Assembly (NCBI RefSeq): GCF_900129725.1
Contig: NZ_FQWQ01000001.1
Location: forward strand, 1,798,001 to 1,862,000
Source: Chryseolinea serpens
Lineage (GTDB): Bacteria > Bacteroidota > Bacteroidia > Cytophagales > Cyclobacteriaceae
DNA: 64,000 nucleotides
Reading direction: 5' to 3'
Shown: positions 43,218 to 53,010 of the stretch, one piece after another
How the letters are laid out: each line of letters begins with the position of its first letter
How positions within the stretch are numbered: position 1 is the stretch's first letter
The notes under the pieces: model-generated
Databases searched by the model: none
What the model was told of the DNA's origin: nothing
What the model saw: only the letters and a program-made list of their open reading frames with translations
Program-made: the position numbers and the translations under genes

Positions 43218-46200
43218 TTATTCTTTGGCCTTGGCGCCCGGGCCAAACAACCCGCCGAATTTGGAAAGCAGCGCCAGTGCACCGCTCAGGGCCAGCAGGA
43301 AGGTGTTCAGGTTGTCGAACAGTTCCTTTTGGGCCAGGGCCACAAACACCACGATGCCCAGCAGCACCATGACCAGCACCAGGCGGATGCTGTGCCAGGT
43401 GCCGTTTCGCGAAACCTCTTTTTCCATGTCGAGTTCTTCGTCCTCTTTGAACACGTTGAGGATAAAATTATTGAAGCTTTGGTTCATCATTCGCAGGGAG
43501 TCTTTCATTTCGATGAGCCCCTTCTGCATCAGCGACCGGATCAGTTTTTGATTTTTCAGGTTTACAAAACCGTCTTTGGCCAGGTCGAACAGAAAATACT
43601 TTTCAATTTTGGAGAGCGAGTTCCACACGGCATGATAATAGGGCTCTGCTGTTTCCTCCACACGCAAAATGAAATCCTCTTCGTCGTGACCACCGTGGGT
43701 GATGTATTTTCTTTTTTCCAGGGTGCGCAGGTAATAGCAGGCTTTCAATTCGCGGTCGACCAGGCTTGGCGCGGGAATTGATTTTTGCGACGGGCGAATG
43801 GATTTATAGCATACCTCAAACTCGCTCAACATATTTTTCCAGTTCCGCAGAGCGGCTTTGTATTCGGATTTCCGGCTGTCGTCCTGCTTGTCGGCGGGGA
43901 TTTTTTGATAGTCCTTGATCTTATGGCGGTACACTTCCAGGATCACCGTGGGCTGGATGGTGGAGGTGATGATGATCTGGCCCGATTTCGCGGACAAAAG
44001 CTTCTGCACCAGGTCGAGTTTTTTCTGGTTGAACGCATGGTCGTTGACGGCAAATTCAAAATGGCGGATCACTTTCACGGGTTTACTATCCGAGGGCACC
44101 CAGGAATCGGGACCTTGCTGACAATCGAAGACGTCGGCGTTGGCAATGACGCGGCTGATGAACTCGTGCTTGGACGATTGCGGCAATCCCACCACAAACA
44201 AGCGCGGCACGTTGCGGATCTTGAAGGGCAATTCGCCCAGCCGTTGTTTGCGCGGGATCCATCCCAATCCAAAAATATATTTCACCGAAAAACTGATAAT
44301 TCTTCCCACCAGGAAAAACGACAGCACGACCAGCAGGAAAATAAAAAGTCCGTATTCGCCACACACGGGATTAAAACCCTTGATGGTGGTTGACAGATGT
44401 TGCTCTTCATATTGCCCTTTGCGCGGATCGTTCCGGAATTCGATGCCCACGTCTTGTTTGTCGGACATGCTCCACTGCCACTTTCCGTCGTTGGCCTGTT
44501 TGAACGCGCCGGTGCTCGACATGCCCAGGGCGCTCGTGAGCCGTGGCCAATATTGGAAGAGCAATTTCTGAAACGCCGAATTCGAGTCGTGTTCGTCGCT
44601 CACGGGCTTGGACGAATACGGCAGATAGTTGCCCAGCGAGTCGATCTTCTGACGCATTTCGGGATCGTTGAAGGGAACCAAGATGACATCGAAGTTTTTT
44701 GTCCGATTGAAGTTTGCTTCGGCGGCCATCAGTTGTTGATAGCGTGTCCAGATCACGGCTTCTTCGAAGTGTGCCGTTCGGTAGAAGTAGGTCACGGGAA
44801 TGATGCTGACCAGCACCACCCACAACATCAGTTGGGTGCTGTAGTTGCCGGGATACGTGAGCATATCGCGCATGAAATGAGGTCGCCGTCCGCCTTCATA
44901 CGTTTCGCGCACATCGTCATAGAACCACCGTTGCACGATGAACTCCGATACAAAATAGGAAACGGCCAAAATCCCGGCGAAGACCACCTGTAACAAGAAG
45001 GTTTCCCAGGAGTTGTCCCAATACGAAAACGAACTCCAGTCCAGTAGCAGGATGAGGAGGATGCTGCAGCCTGGGAAAACAAAGCCTTTCCAACCCTTTC
45101 GCTCGTGAAACACCAACCAGTAGAACACGAGCAGCATCATGGGCAGGGAAACGAAGGTGACTCCCACCGCCAGGTCGCCCGCCCACCAGAGCAGGATCAA
45201 CGAGACGATCATGACCACGACTTGGACGACGATGACGCGTTTGTATTTTTCGGACCGTTCGCGCACCGGGAGCAGCCACCGCAGGAAGAAGCGTCGCTTA
45301 TTCAGTCGAGACGTTGTGTAGTCGCAAAGGAACAACACCAGCAACTGCAGGCCCAGCGAAAAGAAGAGCACGCACAAAAATGAGAACGCAAAAAAGATGG
45401 TGAGCACCACCGGCGAACGCTGATCGTCTTTGTTGTGAAACACCACGAGGTGCAGCGGAACGTCGTCGATGGGTTGGGTGTACATGCGCTGCTGATGACC
45501 TTCGTAGTCGGTCGAGAAGTGGATCGTTGTCCGGCCTTGTATGGCGGCGGTCAGCTTGTCGCGGCGGTCTACTTCCAGCAAGAGATTTTCCTGGTGATTT
45601 TTGAGCGTGTTGGCGTGGAACCACACTTCACCCGTTTCATCGACGATACAGAAACCATAACCCGGGGGAAGTATGGGGTCCATCACGGAATGGAGCCGCG
45701 TGGACATGGCCAGCACGCTGGTCGATGCCAGGGTGTTGTGGGCGATGCCAATCCCCGCCTCGGGCGAATGGTCGGTCCAGGATTGGATCGACTGCAGCGT
45801 AAATAATTTCGGCTCGACACCTTTTTCAATTTTTCCAGTGCCCGGCAAATACCAGAGACTGTCTTCCAGCACGCGGCTGAAATATTTGCGCGAGCGCAGG
45901 TTCGGCATGGGATAGTTGCTATCCTGGTCTTGGGTGGTCAGTGTGATTATGGGCTTGCCCGCGGCGTTGATGTAGAGGATGTAGTTGAAATAGGGGTAAT
46001 TGCCCACCGTCTTTTTCAGGAAGGCCTGTCCCACGCCAAGGTCCCGGACGCCTTTGCGTTTCTGTTCATGGAGCACATCGCCAAACACAAAGCGATTCTT
46101 CTCGGCGGAATCGGCCTCCATATAATCGCGCGACAACTTGCCCGACAAGTTGTCTTTCACGGAATTGAGCACGCCGTAGATGGAATCCAACTCGTTCTGA

Positions 46201-47192
46201 AAGCGCAGCTTGATGGTGTTCGAAAGACTCGTCAGGTCGCGGTCCACCGCTTCGTTGGATTGCAGGTTGTCGCTTCCCGTCCAGATCATCAGGAAGAGTA
46301 CGGCGCTGCCAAACACGATGCTGAACCCGGCAAACCAAACATTCAGAATGTTGAGACGCTCGATGGCGTTCATGACCAGCAATTTTAAAATGGGCATGGA
46401 CATGAGCAGGAACAGCATGATCAGGATGGCACTGGTAATGATGAGCGGGTCCACCTCGCGCGTTTGTTCGTTGAAGGTGTCGGCTTTTATCAGGCCACAC
46501 AGCATCCAGTTTTCGCCCTCCTGGAACTCGATGGTATGAACGAACAGCTTGTATTTGGTGTCGGCCAGTTCAATGTTGCCAAACCGGCTGGTGAAAATTC
46601 CTTTGCGCGTCACCATCAGCGAGTCTACATTCCGGAGGTCGATGCGATTCTCCAGGGTTTGAAAGGCTTCGTTGGCGATTGGAGGGCCAGCCTTTTCGTC
46701 CTGGTGCAGGGCATGATCGTATCGCTTGATGATAAAGAACTCGTCGAACTGGTCGGGGCGGTAGGCGAAGTTGGCCATCGGGAGACTGAAGACGCCGTGT
46801 TGGTTGGGATGCGCGTTGGGGTAGACGAAATAGATCCGCTCAAAATGATTGTGCATGCGAACGTCGATCTCGGCGTCGTTCAGGTATCCCTCATACGTAA
46901 CCTTGTCGAGGTCTCTCCGGACAATTTTGGTAACGCTATCGACGGGGATTTTTTTCTTTCCCTCCAGGTATTCTTTTGCGCGTGACCACGATCGCACGAT
47001 GGTCTTCGCATAGTCCGACCGCATCGCGACCATGTTCTCTCCATACCGTGCCAGGGCCCTGTATTTTTCTTCCCGAAGTTTCTCTTCGCGACCGTGAACG
47101 TATACCAACAGGTAGTAGGCAAAGAGTCCGCCGATAACCAGGAGCGTGGTGATGGCTACCCAGAATTTTCGTGAGAGGCTAGGAAATTTCAT
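43218..47192 (-). CDS. Large multi-pass sensor-like protein: dCache, degenerate P-loop, winged-helix-like
   Basis: A 1324-residue protein starting MKFPSLSRKFW. One helix (13-35) precedes an extracytoplasmic region; two helices follow near 265-320; residues about 330-610 look like a dCache sensor (GYGFCIVDETGEVWFHAN). Then come about six helices, another extracytoplasmic loop and a helix near 960. From about 995 a cytosolic domain begins with FVVGLPQSSKHEF, a P-loop in which the Gly and Ser/Thr flanking the Lys are lost, followed by VIRHFEFAV and IIITST, matching the strand pattern of STAND/AAA-like NTPases. Then comes a winged-helix-like segment (KYFLFDLAKDGFVNLKN) and two C-terminal helices. 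I know no named family. Start 47192 replaces a TTG 9 nt upstream. Confidence 0.75.
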   Translation of the reverse strand: MKFPSLSRKFWVAITTLLVIGGLFAYYLLVYVHGREEKLREEKYRALARYGENMVAMRSDYAKTIVRSWSRAKEYLEGKKKIPVDSVTKIVRRDLDKVTYEGYLNDAEIDVRMHNHFERIYFVYPNAHPNQHGVFSLPMANFAYRPDQFDEFFIIKRYDHALHQDEKAGPPIANEAFQTLENRIDLRNVDSLMVTRKGIFTSRFGNIELADTKYKLFVHTIEFQEGENWMLCGLIKADTFNEQTREVDPLIITSAILIMLFLLMSMPILKLLVMNAIERLNILNVWFAGFSIVFGSAVLFLMIWTGSDNLQSNEAVDRDLTSLSNTIKLRFQNELDSIYGVLNSVKDNLSGKLSRDYMEADSAEKNRFVFGDVLHEQKRKGVRDLGVGQAFLKKTVGNYPYFNYILYINAAGKPIITLTTQDQDSNYPMPNLRSRKYFSRVLEDSLWYLPGTGKIEKGVEPKLFTLQSIQSWTDHSPEAGIGIAHNTLASTSVLAMSTRLHSVMDPILPPGYGFCIVDETGEVWFHANTLKNHQENLLLEVDRRDKLTAAIQGRTTIHFSTDYEGHQQRMYTQPIDDVPLHLVVFHNKDDQRSPVVLTIFFAFSFLCVLFFSLGLQLLVLFLCDYTTSRLNKRRFFLRWLLPVRERSEKYKRVIVVQVVVMIVSLILLWWAGDLAVGVTFVSLPMMLLVFYWLVFHERKGWKGFVFPGCSILLILLLDWSSFSYWDNSWETFLLQVVFAGILAVSYFVSEFIVQRWFYDDVRETYEGGRRPHFMRDMLTYPGNYSTQLMLWVVLVSIIPVTYFYRTAHFEEAVIWTRYQQLMAAEANFNRTKNFDVILVPFNDPEMRQKIDSLGNYLPYSSKPVSDEHDSNSAFQKLLFQYWPRLTSALGMSSTGAFKQANDGKWQWSMSDKQDVGIEFRNDPRKGQYEEQHLSTTIKGFNPVCGEYGLFIFLLVVLSFFLVGRIISFSVKYIFGLGWIPRKQRLGELPFKIRNVPRLFVVGLPQSSKHEFISRVIANADVFDCQQGPDSWVPSDSKPVKVIRHFEFAVNDHAFNQKKLDLVQKLLSAKSGQIIITSTIQPTVILEVYRHKIKDYQKIPADKQDDSRKSEYKAALRNWKNMLSEFEVCYKSIRPSQKSIPAPSLVDRELKACYYLRTLEKRKYITHGGHDEEDFILRVEETAEPYYHAVWNSLSKIEKYFLFDLAKDGFVNLKNQKLIRSLMQKGLIEMKDSLRMMNQSFNNFILNVFKEDEELDMEKEVSRNGTWHSIRLVLVMVLLGIVVFVALAQKELFDNLNTFLLALSGALALLSKFGGLFGPGAKAKE

Positions 47193-47631
47193 GGTACGCA
47201 AAAATTAATCGACAAACACCTTCAGGTATTTTTATTCATGACGATAACCGGATCCGGTAACCCAGGGACACTTACCTGAATTCGGGTAACGTCGCTTATT
47301 TTTTTTGCAAGACCTGTCGCTTCAACCAACGTGATCCAAAGGCAAAGCCCACCGCCATGGCCTTCATGTTGCAGGGCTGGGATGGGCTCTTGGTCGAAGT
47401 TAGGAATTTTAGGGCGACTTCAAACTATGCCGGAAGGTTCCAGGACACGAAAGGGACAAAACGGCTTCTGGCACGGGCGGTATTTTTCGGGTCCCTGCTT
47501 TCCGTTGTTGCCGTATATTTTTATCTTGAGACCGTCAACCCGAATCCGGTCTGCCTATGAAACGGTCATCGTCATTTTACCGCGTGCCGCTTCTCCCTGT
47601 CGAACCCCAAACCTAAACTATCCGAATTGAT
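47193..47631. other. Intergenic region between divergent genes
   Basis: These 439 nt separate the large sensor gene from the DUF885 lipoprotein gene. A 67-codon ORF (47357-47560) has a hydrophobic end, but its N-terminal composition is not convincing. No tRNA, sRNA or clear promoter was recognised. Confidence 0.4.
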
Positions 47632-49383
47632 ATGAAATGTATCCGCCTTTTCATTCCCGTGCTGGGATTGCTGCTCTTGTTCAGCGGCTGTAAACCCAAA
47701 AAAGAAACGGCCTCCGGCCCCTCGCCCGACTCCACCTTCGCCAAGATGGCCGATGAGTTCCTGGACGGGTACTTCACCTTCCGCCCCGGCGTGGCCACCT
47801 ATGTGGGCCTGCATCAATACGACCGGGCCAAAAGAGACTATAGCAAAGCCGGTCTGGCGGCCGAACTTGACCGCCTGAAAGCGTTCGAACAGAAGCTGGC
47901 ACCCCTGGGTGACTCCCTGAGTCCGAAAGCACGCTTTGATCACAAACTATTGTTGGCCGCCATCCACCAGGAGATCTTTGCCATGGAAGACCTGGGGATC
48001 TATACAAAAAACCCGATGACCTATGCAGGCTCCATCAGCCTCAACATCTTTGCCCAACGCGACTTCGCGCCGCTGAAAGAACGGGTCAAATCCGTTATCG
48101 CCATTGAAGATCAAACCCCGGCCATCTTCGCCGCAGCCCGTGAGAACCTGGCCGACTCGCTGGCCAAGCCTTATGTGGAAACCGCCATCCTCATTGCCCG
48201 TGGTGGCGCCGACTTTCTGGAAAAGGAATTGGTCGAAGCCTTGGCGCAGGGTGTGGACGACACGCTGCGAACCGTTTTCAACGCCGCCAATAAAAAGGCC
48301 ATCGGAGAATTGCGTGGATTTGCCACGTGGCTGGAGAAAGAAAAACTCTCCAAGGTGCACAACCGCTATGCCATCGGCAAAGCGAACTACAAGAAGATGT
48401 TGTTGTACAACGAAATGCTGGACGTGAACCCTGAAGACATCCTCACGCAAGGCCTGGCCGAGTTGAAAAAAGAGCAGGAGCTTTTCGCGCAGGTGGCCAA
48501 AAAGATCAACCCCAATAAAAAAGCCATCGACGTTTTCGAAGACCTCAAGAAAGACCATCCCAAAGCGGAAAACCTGATCCCCGATGCCCGCAAAAATCTG
48601 GAGACCATCCGCCAGTTCCTCCTCGACAAAAAGATCATCACCGTGCCTTCGGAAGTACGGGTCGAAGTAAAAGAGACACCGCAGTTTGCGCGCTCCACCA
48701 GCACGGCTTCCATGGATACGCCCGGCCCCTTTGAAAAAGCTACCCAGGCCTTTTATTATATCACGCCCACGGAGAAAACCTGGTCGGCCAAACAAAAAGA
48801 AGAGTGGCTTTCACAGTTCAGCTATTATGTGACCGACATCATTTCCGTGCATGAGGCTTATCCCGGCCACTATGTGCAGTTCCTCCACCTCAATGCCTCG
48901 CCGACTTCAAAGATCCAGAAGACCTTTGGCAGCTATGCCTTCGTGGAAGGATGGGCGCACTACACAGAAAAGATGATGATCGAAGAAGGCTTTGGCGCCA
49001 AAGACCCCGTGACCCAGGCCAAATATCACCTGGCGCAATTGGACGAGTCGCTGCTGCGCCTGTGTCGTCTCTGTGTGTCGCTCAAAACCCACACCGAAGG
49101 CATGAGCCTGGCCGACGCCACAAAATTTATCCAGGACAATGCCTATTACTCCTACAAGCCTGCATACCAGGAAGCCTTGCGCGGTACATTCGACCCGGGC
49201 TATCTGTCGTATACACTTGGCAAACTCCAGATCCTGAAATTACGCGAGGAATATAAGGCACAGGAAGGCGCGAACTTCTCGCTGCAAAAATTCCACGATC
49301 AACTGCTGGACAACGGCATGCCTCCCATTGAAATGCTGCGTGAAGTGCTTTTGAAAGAACCCAAGGCAGGCGCATCGTTCTAG
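47632..49383 (+). CDS. DUF885 family lipoprotein peptidase (copy 1)
   Basis: A 583-residue lipoprotein with lipobox FSGC (Cys20). The metallopeptidase-like motif HEAYPGH (H407, E408, H413) and the downstream VEGWAHY, which supplies the further Glu ligand, mark the DUF885 family, which resembles zinc carboxypeptidases of the M32/thermolysin-like gluzincin group. It probably acts in the periplasm or outer membrane on peptides. It is followed by a strong terminator, so it is likely monocistronic. A second member lies at 53011-54765. Confidence 0.92.
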   Translation: MKCIRLFIPVLGLLLLFSGCKPKKETASGPSPDSTFAKMADEFLDGYFTFRPGVATYVGLHQYDRAKRDYSKAGLAAELDRLKAFEQKLAPLGDSLSPKARFDHKLLLAAIHQEIFAMEDLGIYTKNPMTYAGSISLNIFAQRDFAPLKERVKSVIAIEDQTPAIFAAARENLADSLAKPYVETAILIARGGADFLEKELVEALAQGVDDTLRTVFNAANKKAIGELRGFATWLEKEKLSKVHNRYAIGKANYKKMLLYNEMLDVNPEDILTQGLAELKKEQELFAQVAKKINPNKKAIDVFEDLKKDHPKAENLIPDARKNLETIRQFLLDKKIITVPSEVRVEVKETPQFARSTSTASMDTPGPFEKATQAFYYITPTEKTWSAKQKEEWLSQFSYYVTDIISVHEAYPGHYVQFLHLNASPTSKIQKTFGSYAFVEGWAHYTEKMMIEEGFGAKDPVTQAKYHLAQLDESLLRLCRLCVSLKTHTEGMSLADATKFIQDNAYYSYKPAYQEALRGTFDPGYLSYTLGKLQILKLREEYKAQEGANFSLQKFHDQLLDNGMPPIEMLREVLLKEPKAGASF

Positions 49384-49408
49384 CTTACAGTTTGTAAAAA
49401 TCAAAGAG

Positions 49409-49446
49409 AGGTTTACGGGTCTTCCGACCTGTAAACCTTTTTTTTT
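49409..49446 (+). terminator. Intrinsic terminator
   Basis: A 13-bp stem (49409-49421 with 49426-49438, one G-U pair), 4-nt loop TTCC, then a run of nine T from 49438. It ends the DUF885 lipoprotein transcript. Confidence 0.92.
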
Positions 49447-49618
49447 GTTGTGACAATTCCTCCCTCCTTCTCAGAGCCGGATCGTTACGACCACAGGCTG
49501 CCGTGCCACTGCAAAGCAGATGGGTGGGCATATGGGCTGTTCTTCAAGAAATTAGCAACAATTGTCATCCCGCTTTCGGGCAGCTTCGCGTTGATTAGCG
49601 TAAATTGACTTTTGCGCT

Positions 49619-50359
49619 ATGAAAACCTCTTATCTTTTTACCCAACTCGGCTTTGCGGCCGTCACGCTTGCCACCTGGTATTTCTTCTTTAAGATCTTTC
49701 GCCAAAGCCTCCACGCTACGCCCTTCCCCGAAGAGCGCAAGAAGCGCCTGTTCCGCAACACGCTGCTGGCTCTTGTGGGGTGGACCGTGGTAGTGAGCGG
49801 TCTTTCGTTGAGCGGAGTGTTGAGCGACTTCTCTGCATTGCCACCCCGATTCACGATCGTGCTGGTGGTGCCTCTGGTCACCGTCATCCTCGTGGTGCGG
49901 ACCGAAACGGTGAAGATCCTTCTTCAGCACACCGATCCGGCCGCGATCATTGTCTTGCAATCTTTTCGCATCGCGGTCGAGGTTCTTCTGTGGTTGTTGT
50001 TCGTCCAAAACCTGGCGCCGGTGCAGATGACCTTTGAGGGAAGGAACCTCGATGTGCTTTCGGGCCTTACGGCCTTACCCGTGGCATGGCTGGCTTCCCG
50101 CAAACAACTTTCACACTTTTGGCTGGTCGTCTGGAACCTGGCCTGCCTGGGGTTGCTCATCAACATTGTAGCCACTGCCCTGCTTTCAATGCCCACCCCC
50201 CTTCGGGTTTTTATGAATGAGCCGGGCAGTGTCATCGTCACCCGTTTCCCCGTGGTGTGGCTTCCCGCACTGCTGGTGCCGATGGCCTATGGACTTCAAT
50301 TTCTTTCGCTGCGGCAGGTGCTGGTGGGCAAGAAACGCGAAGCCACCGTGGGTGTTTAA
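49619..50359 (+). CDS. Multi-pass membrane protein of unknown function
   Basis: A 246-residue protein with about seven hydrophobic helices (first TQLGFAAVTLATWYFFFKIF; last VVWLPALLVPMAYGLQFL) and no recognised catalytic motif. The hydrophobicity pattern and codon use support a real gene. The topology recalls the seven-helix integral membrane proteins of unknown function common in Bacteroidota. It is flanked by terminators or gaps, so it is probably monocistronic. Confidence 0.72.
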   Translation: MKTSYLFTQLGFAAVTLATWYFFFKIFRQSLHATPFPEERKKRLFRNTLLALVGWTVVVSGLSLSGVLSDFSALPPRFTIVLVVPLVTVILVVRTETVKILLQHTDPAAIIVLQSFRIAVEVLLWLLFVQNLAPVQMTFEGRNLDVLSGLTALPVAWLASRKQLSHFWLVVWNLACLGLLINIVATALLSMPTPLRVFMNEPGSVIVTRFPVVWLPALLVPMAYGLQFLSLRQVLVGKKREATVGV

Positions 50360-50481
50360 GGTGTTAGTACACAGGTGAGGTGAGCGCGGGGTTGATTTCC
50401 GCCGAACTTCTGCCCTTTGTGGATTTATATGGGTGTATATTGATTTTTTGAGTTAATTTTTGGCTCTACTAACTACACCCT

Positions 50482-51471
50482 ATGAAATACCTGATCGCCT
50501 CTATGCTTGCCGTTGCCTTGTTTGCCTGCGGCAAGAAGGAAAAACTAACCGGCACGATCGAACGCATCGACCCCGCCTTTGATGCCCTCGTGGACAGCGA
50601 TGCGAAAGTGGAAGTGATTGCCGAAGGATTCGAGTGGAGCGAAGGCCCGCTGTGGTTGCCCTCGGCCAACATGCTCATCTTCTCGGACGTGCCCACCAAC
50701 ACCATCTACAAATGGACACCCGAGAAGGGCAAGGAGATCTACCTCATCCCGTCGGGCTACACGGGCAACATCCCTCGCGGTGGTGAGATGGGCTCCAACG
50801 GCCTCACGCTGAACAACGAAGGCAAACTGGCCTTGGCCCAGCACGGCGACCGCCGCGTGGCCTTCATGAATGCACCGCTCGATGCGCCCGCACCCAACTT
50901 TGTGTCGTTGGGCGATAACTATGATGGCAAGAAGTTCAACAGTCCCAACGACCTCGTGTTCAACGATAAGGGCGATGTGTTCTTTACGGACCCACCCTAT
51001 GGCCTGCCGAAGCAAGAGAATGACAGCACGCGCGAAATCCCGTTCCAGGGTGTCTACAAAGCGTCGCAGGGAAAGGTGACGCTCATCACCGACTCGATCA
51101 CACGGCCAAACGGCATTGCGTTCCTCCCCGGATATAAAACGCTTATCGTGGCCAACTCCGATCCGAACAAGGCCATTTGGTATGCTTACGACATCCTGGA
51201 GAATGATTCGGTTGCCAATGCCCGCATCTTCCACGACGCCACGGCGGAAGCAAAAAAAGAAAGAGGCTCGCCCGATGGATTCAAGGTCGATAGCCAGGGA
51301 AATGTTTTTGCATCAGGACCCGGTGGGTTATGGATCATGAACAAGGACGGCAAGGTGCTCGGAAAGATAAAACTATCGGAGGCCATATCGAATTGTGCGT
51401 TGTCGCCGGATGAGAAGACGTTGTATATGACGTGCGATATGTATGTGGCGCTGATCAAGCTGCGGAAATAG
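50482..51471 (+). CDS. SMP-30/gluconolactonase family lipoprotein
   Basis: A 329-residue lipoprotein with lipobox LFAC (Cys16). The SMP-30/LRE six-bladed propeller pattern is clear: EGFEWSEGPLWLPS, FSDVPTNTIYKW, GSNGLTLN, FNSPNDLVFNDKGDVFFTDPPYG, and RPNGIAFLPG. The metal-ligand positions (Glu in SEGP, Asn in SPND, Asp near SPDGFKVD) are present. It may be a periplasmic lactonase or esterase; the substrate is unknown. Confidence 0.92.
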   Translation: MKYLIASMLAVALFACGKKEKLTGTIERIDPAFDALVDSDAKVEVIAEGFEWSEGPLWLPSANMLIFSDVPTNTIYKWTPEKGKEIYLIPSGYTGNIPRGGEMGSNGLTLNNEGKLALAQHGDRRVAFMNAPLDAPAPNFVSLGDNYDGKKFNSPNDLVFNDKGDVFFTDPPYGLPKQENDSTREIPFQGVYKASQGKVTLITDSITRPNGIAFLPGYKTLIVANSDPNKAIWYAYDILENDSVANARIFHDATAEAKKERGSPDGFKVDSQGNVFASGPGGLWIMNKDGKVLGKIKLSEAISNCALSPDEKTLYMTCDMYVALIKLRK

Positions 51472-51502
51472 GACCGTGTGATAGGCGCAAAGGAATTACA
51501 GG

Positions 51503-51748
51503 ATGACATTGTTGATCGATATCTTAGGTTGGATTGGGTCCGTGCTGGTGGTGGCGGCGTATGGGTTGAATACCTATAAGAAAATCACGGCCGACTCACT
51601 GGCGTTTTATGGGATGAATATTGTCGGGGGCGTTTTCCTGGTGATCTATTCCTTGGAGAAGGGAGCGTATGCCAACACGTTTATCAATGTGATCTGGGTG
51701 CTCATCGCCATTCCTGCCATTCTCCGGTATTGGCGCACAACGAAGTGA
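51503..51748 (+). CDS. CBU_0592-like small membrane protein
   Basis: An 81-residue protein with three hydrophobic helices and the pattern LGWIGSVLVVAAYGLNTYKKI...YGMNIVGGVFLVIYSLEKGAY...NVIWVLIAI, which matches the CBU_0592 family of inner-membrane proteins of unknown role. It lies 31 nt after the SMP-30 gene and about 100 nt before the cation diffusion facilitator, in the same direction. Confidence 0.8.
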   Translation: MTLLIDILGWIGSVLVVAAYGLNTYKKITADSLAFYGMNIVGGVFLVIYSLEKGAYANTFINVIWVLIAIPAILRYWRTTK

Positions 51749-51847
51749 GCCGATCGCTGCGAACAAAAGTGACGAGTTTAAAATAAATACTACACCCCCT
51801 TGTGGTGCAGCCCTCCGGGGTGTTATTTGCGTCCCCATTTCCAAACT

Positions 51848-52870
51848 ATGGACCAGCAGCGAAAAAACATACGCATACAACGAGGAGTGGCCATCCTTTC
51901 GGTGGCCTTGCTGCTGATCAAGCTGGTGGCCTATTACCTCACGCACTCCGTGGCGGTGCTCACCGACGCACTGGAAAGCATCGTGAATGTTGTTGCCGGT
52001 TTTGTGGGGCTGTATAGCCTAATCGTAAGCGCCAAACCGCGGGATGCCGATCATCCCTATGGCCACGGCAAAGTGGAATACCTTTCAGCGGCGCTGGAAG
52101 GGAGCATGATCGCCATTGCCGGGGTGCTCATTTTCTATAAGTCCATCACCAACCTCATCCATCCCGAGGCGATCCATCAACTCGATGTCGGCATTGTGCT
52201 CATCATGGCGACGGCGTTGGTGAATTATTTTGCAGGAAGCATTTGTATCCGTGAAGGTAAGAAAAGTCATTCCGTAGCGCTCGTGGCGAGCGGCAAGCAT
52301 CTGCAGTCCGATACGTATTCCACGCTTGGCATATTGGTCGGGCTGGTCGCCATTTTCCTTACCCATCTCTACTGGCTCGACAGCGTGGTGGCGATGCTTT
52401 TTAGCGGGGTGATCTTGTACACCAGCTATAAGATCATCCGCACGTCCATCGCCGGCATCATGGACGAGAGTGACACCGAACTACTGGCCGAACTGGTAGC
52501 CACGCTGAACGACAACCGACGCGAAAACTGGATCGACCTGCACAACCTGCGCATCATCAAATACGGCAGCATCCTCCACCTCGATTGCCATCAAACGGTT
52601 CCCTGGTATCTCAACGTGAACGAAGCCCATGCAGAGATCGACGCGCTGGCCGAACCCGTGCGCAAGGCGTTTGGCGAGTCGTTGGAGCTCTTTGTCCACT
52701 CCGATGGCTGCCTGGAGTTTTCCTGTCGCATTTGCAGTAAGTCGGATTGCCCGGTACGGAAACACCCCTTCGAGCGGCGTGTGCAGTGGACCGTAGAAAA
52801 TGTGTCGATCAATAAAAAGCATTCCATCGAAACGGTCGATGACCCGGTGGTGGTTCGTAGCGGAAAGTGA
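51848..52870 (+). CDS. Cation diffusion facilitator family transporter
   Basis: A 340-residue divalent-cation/proton antiporter. Features: helix 2 motif VLTDALESIVNVVAGFVGL, the HPYGHGKVEYLSA motif between helices 2 and 3, and helix 5 with SDTYSTLGILVGL containing the second Asp site. The C-terminal cytoplasmic domain ends with an extra Cys/His cluster, CRICSKSDCPVRKH, which could act as a metal sensor. A frame extension upstream lacks export or membrane features, so the ATG at 51848 is used. Substrate metal (zinc, iron or manganese) cannot be settled. Confidence 0.92.
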   Translation: MDQQRKNIRIQRGVAILSVALLLIKLVAYYLTHSVAVLTDALESIVNVVAGFVGLYSLIVSAKPRDADHPYGHGKVEYLSAALEGSMIAIAGVLIFYKSITNLIHPEAIHQLDVGIVLIMATALVNYFAGSICIREGKKSHSVALVASGKHLQSDTYSTLGILVGLVAIFLTHLYWLDSVVAMLFSGVILYTSYKIIRTSIAGIMDESDTELLAELVATLNDNRRENWIDLHNLRIIKYGSILHLDCHQTVPWYLNVNEAHAEIDALAEPVRKAFGESLELFVHSDGCLEFSCRICSKSDCPVRKHPFERRVQWTVENVSINKKHSIETVDDPVVVRSGK

Positions 52871-53010
52871 GACAACCAGCGTTTCGGGAAAGAAGGAGAA
52901 TTGCTTATTTTAACCCCGTGTTAATTCACAACACGGGCAGCTTGTATAATCCAGGCGACGCCAGGAGTTCACATAAACCGGAGACTACCTTAACCCTTTA
53001 TGATACACCT

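Noticed and set aside
47331-47630. Short plus-strand ORFs upstream of the first DUF885 gene
   Set aside because: No family resemblance; Ser/Arg/Pro-rich translation typical of non-coding GC-rich DNA. The 47357-47560 frame has a hydrophobic end but no other support.
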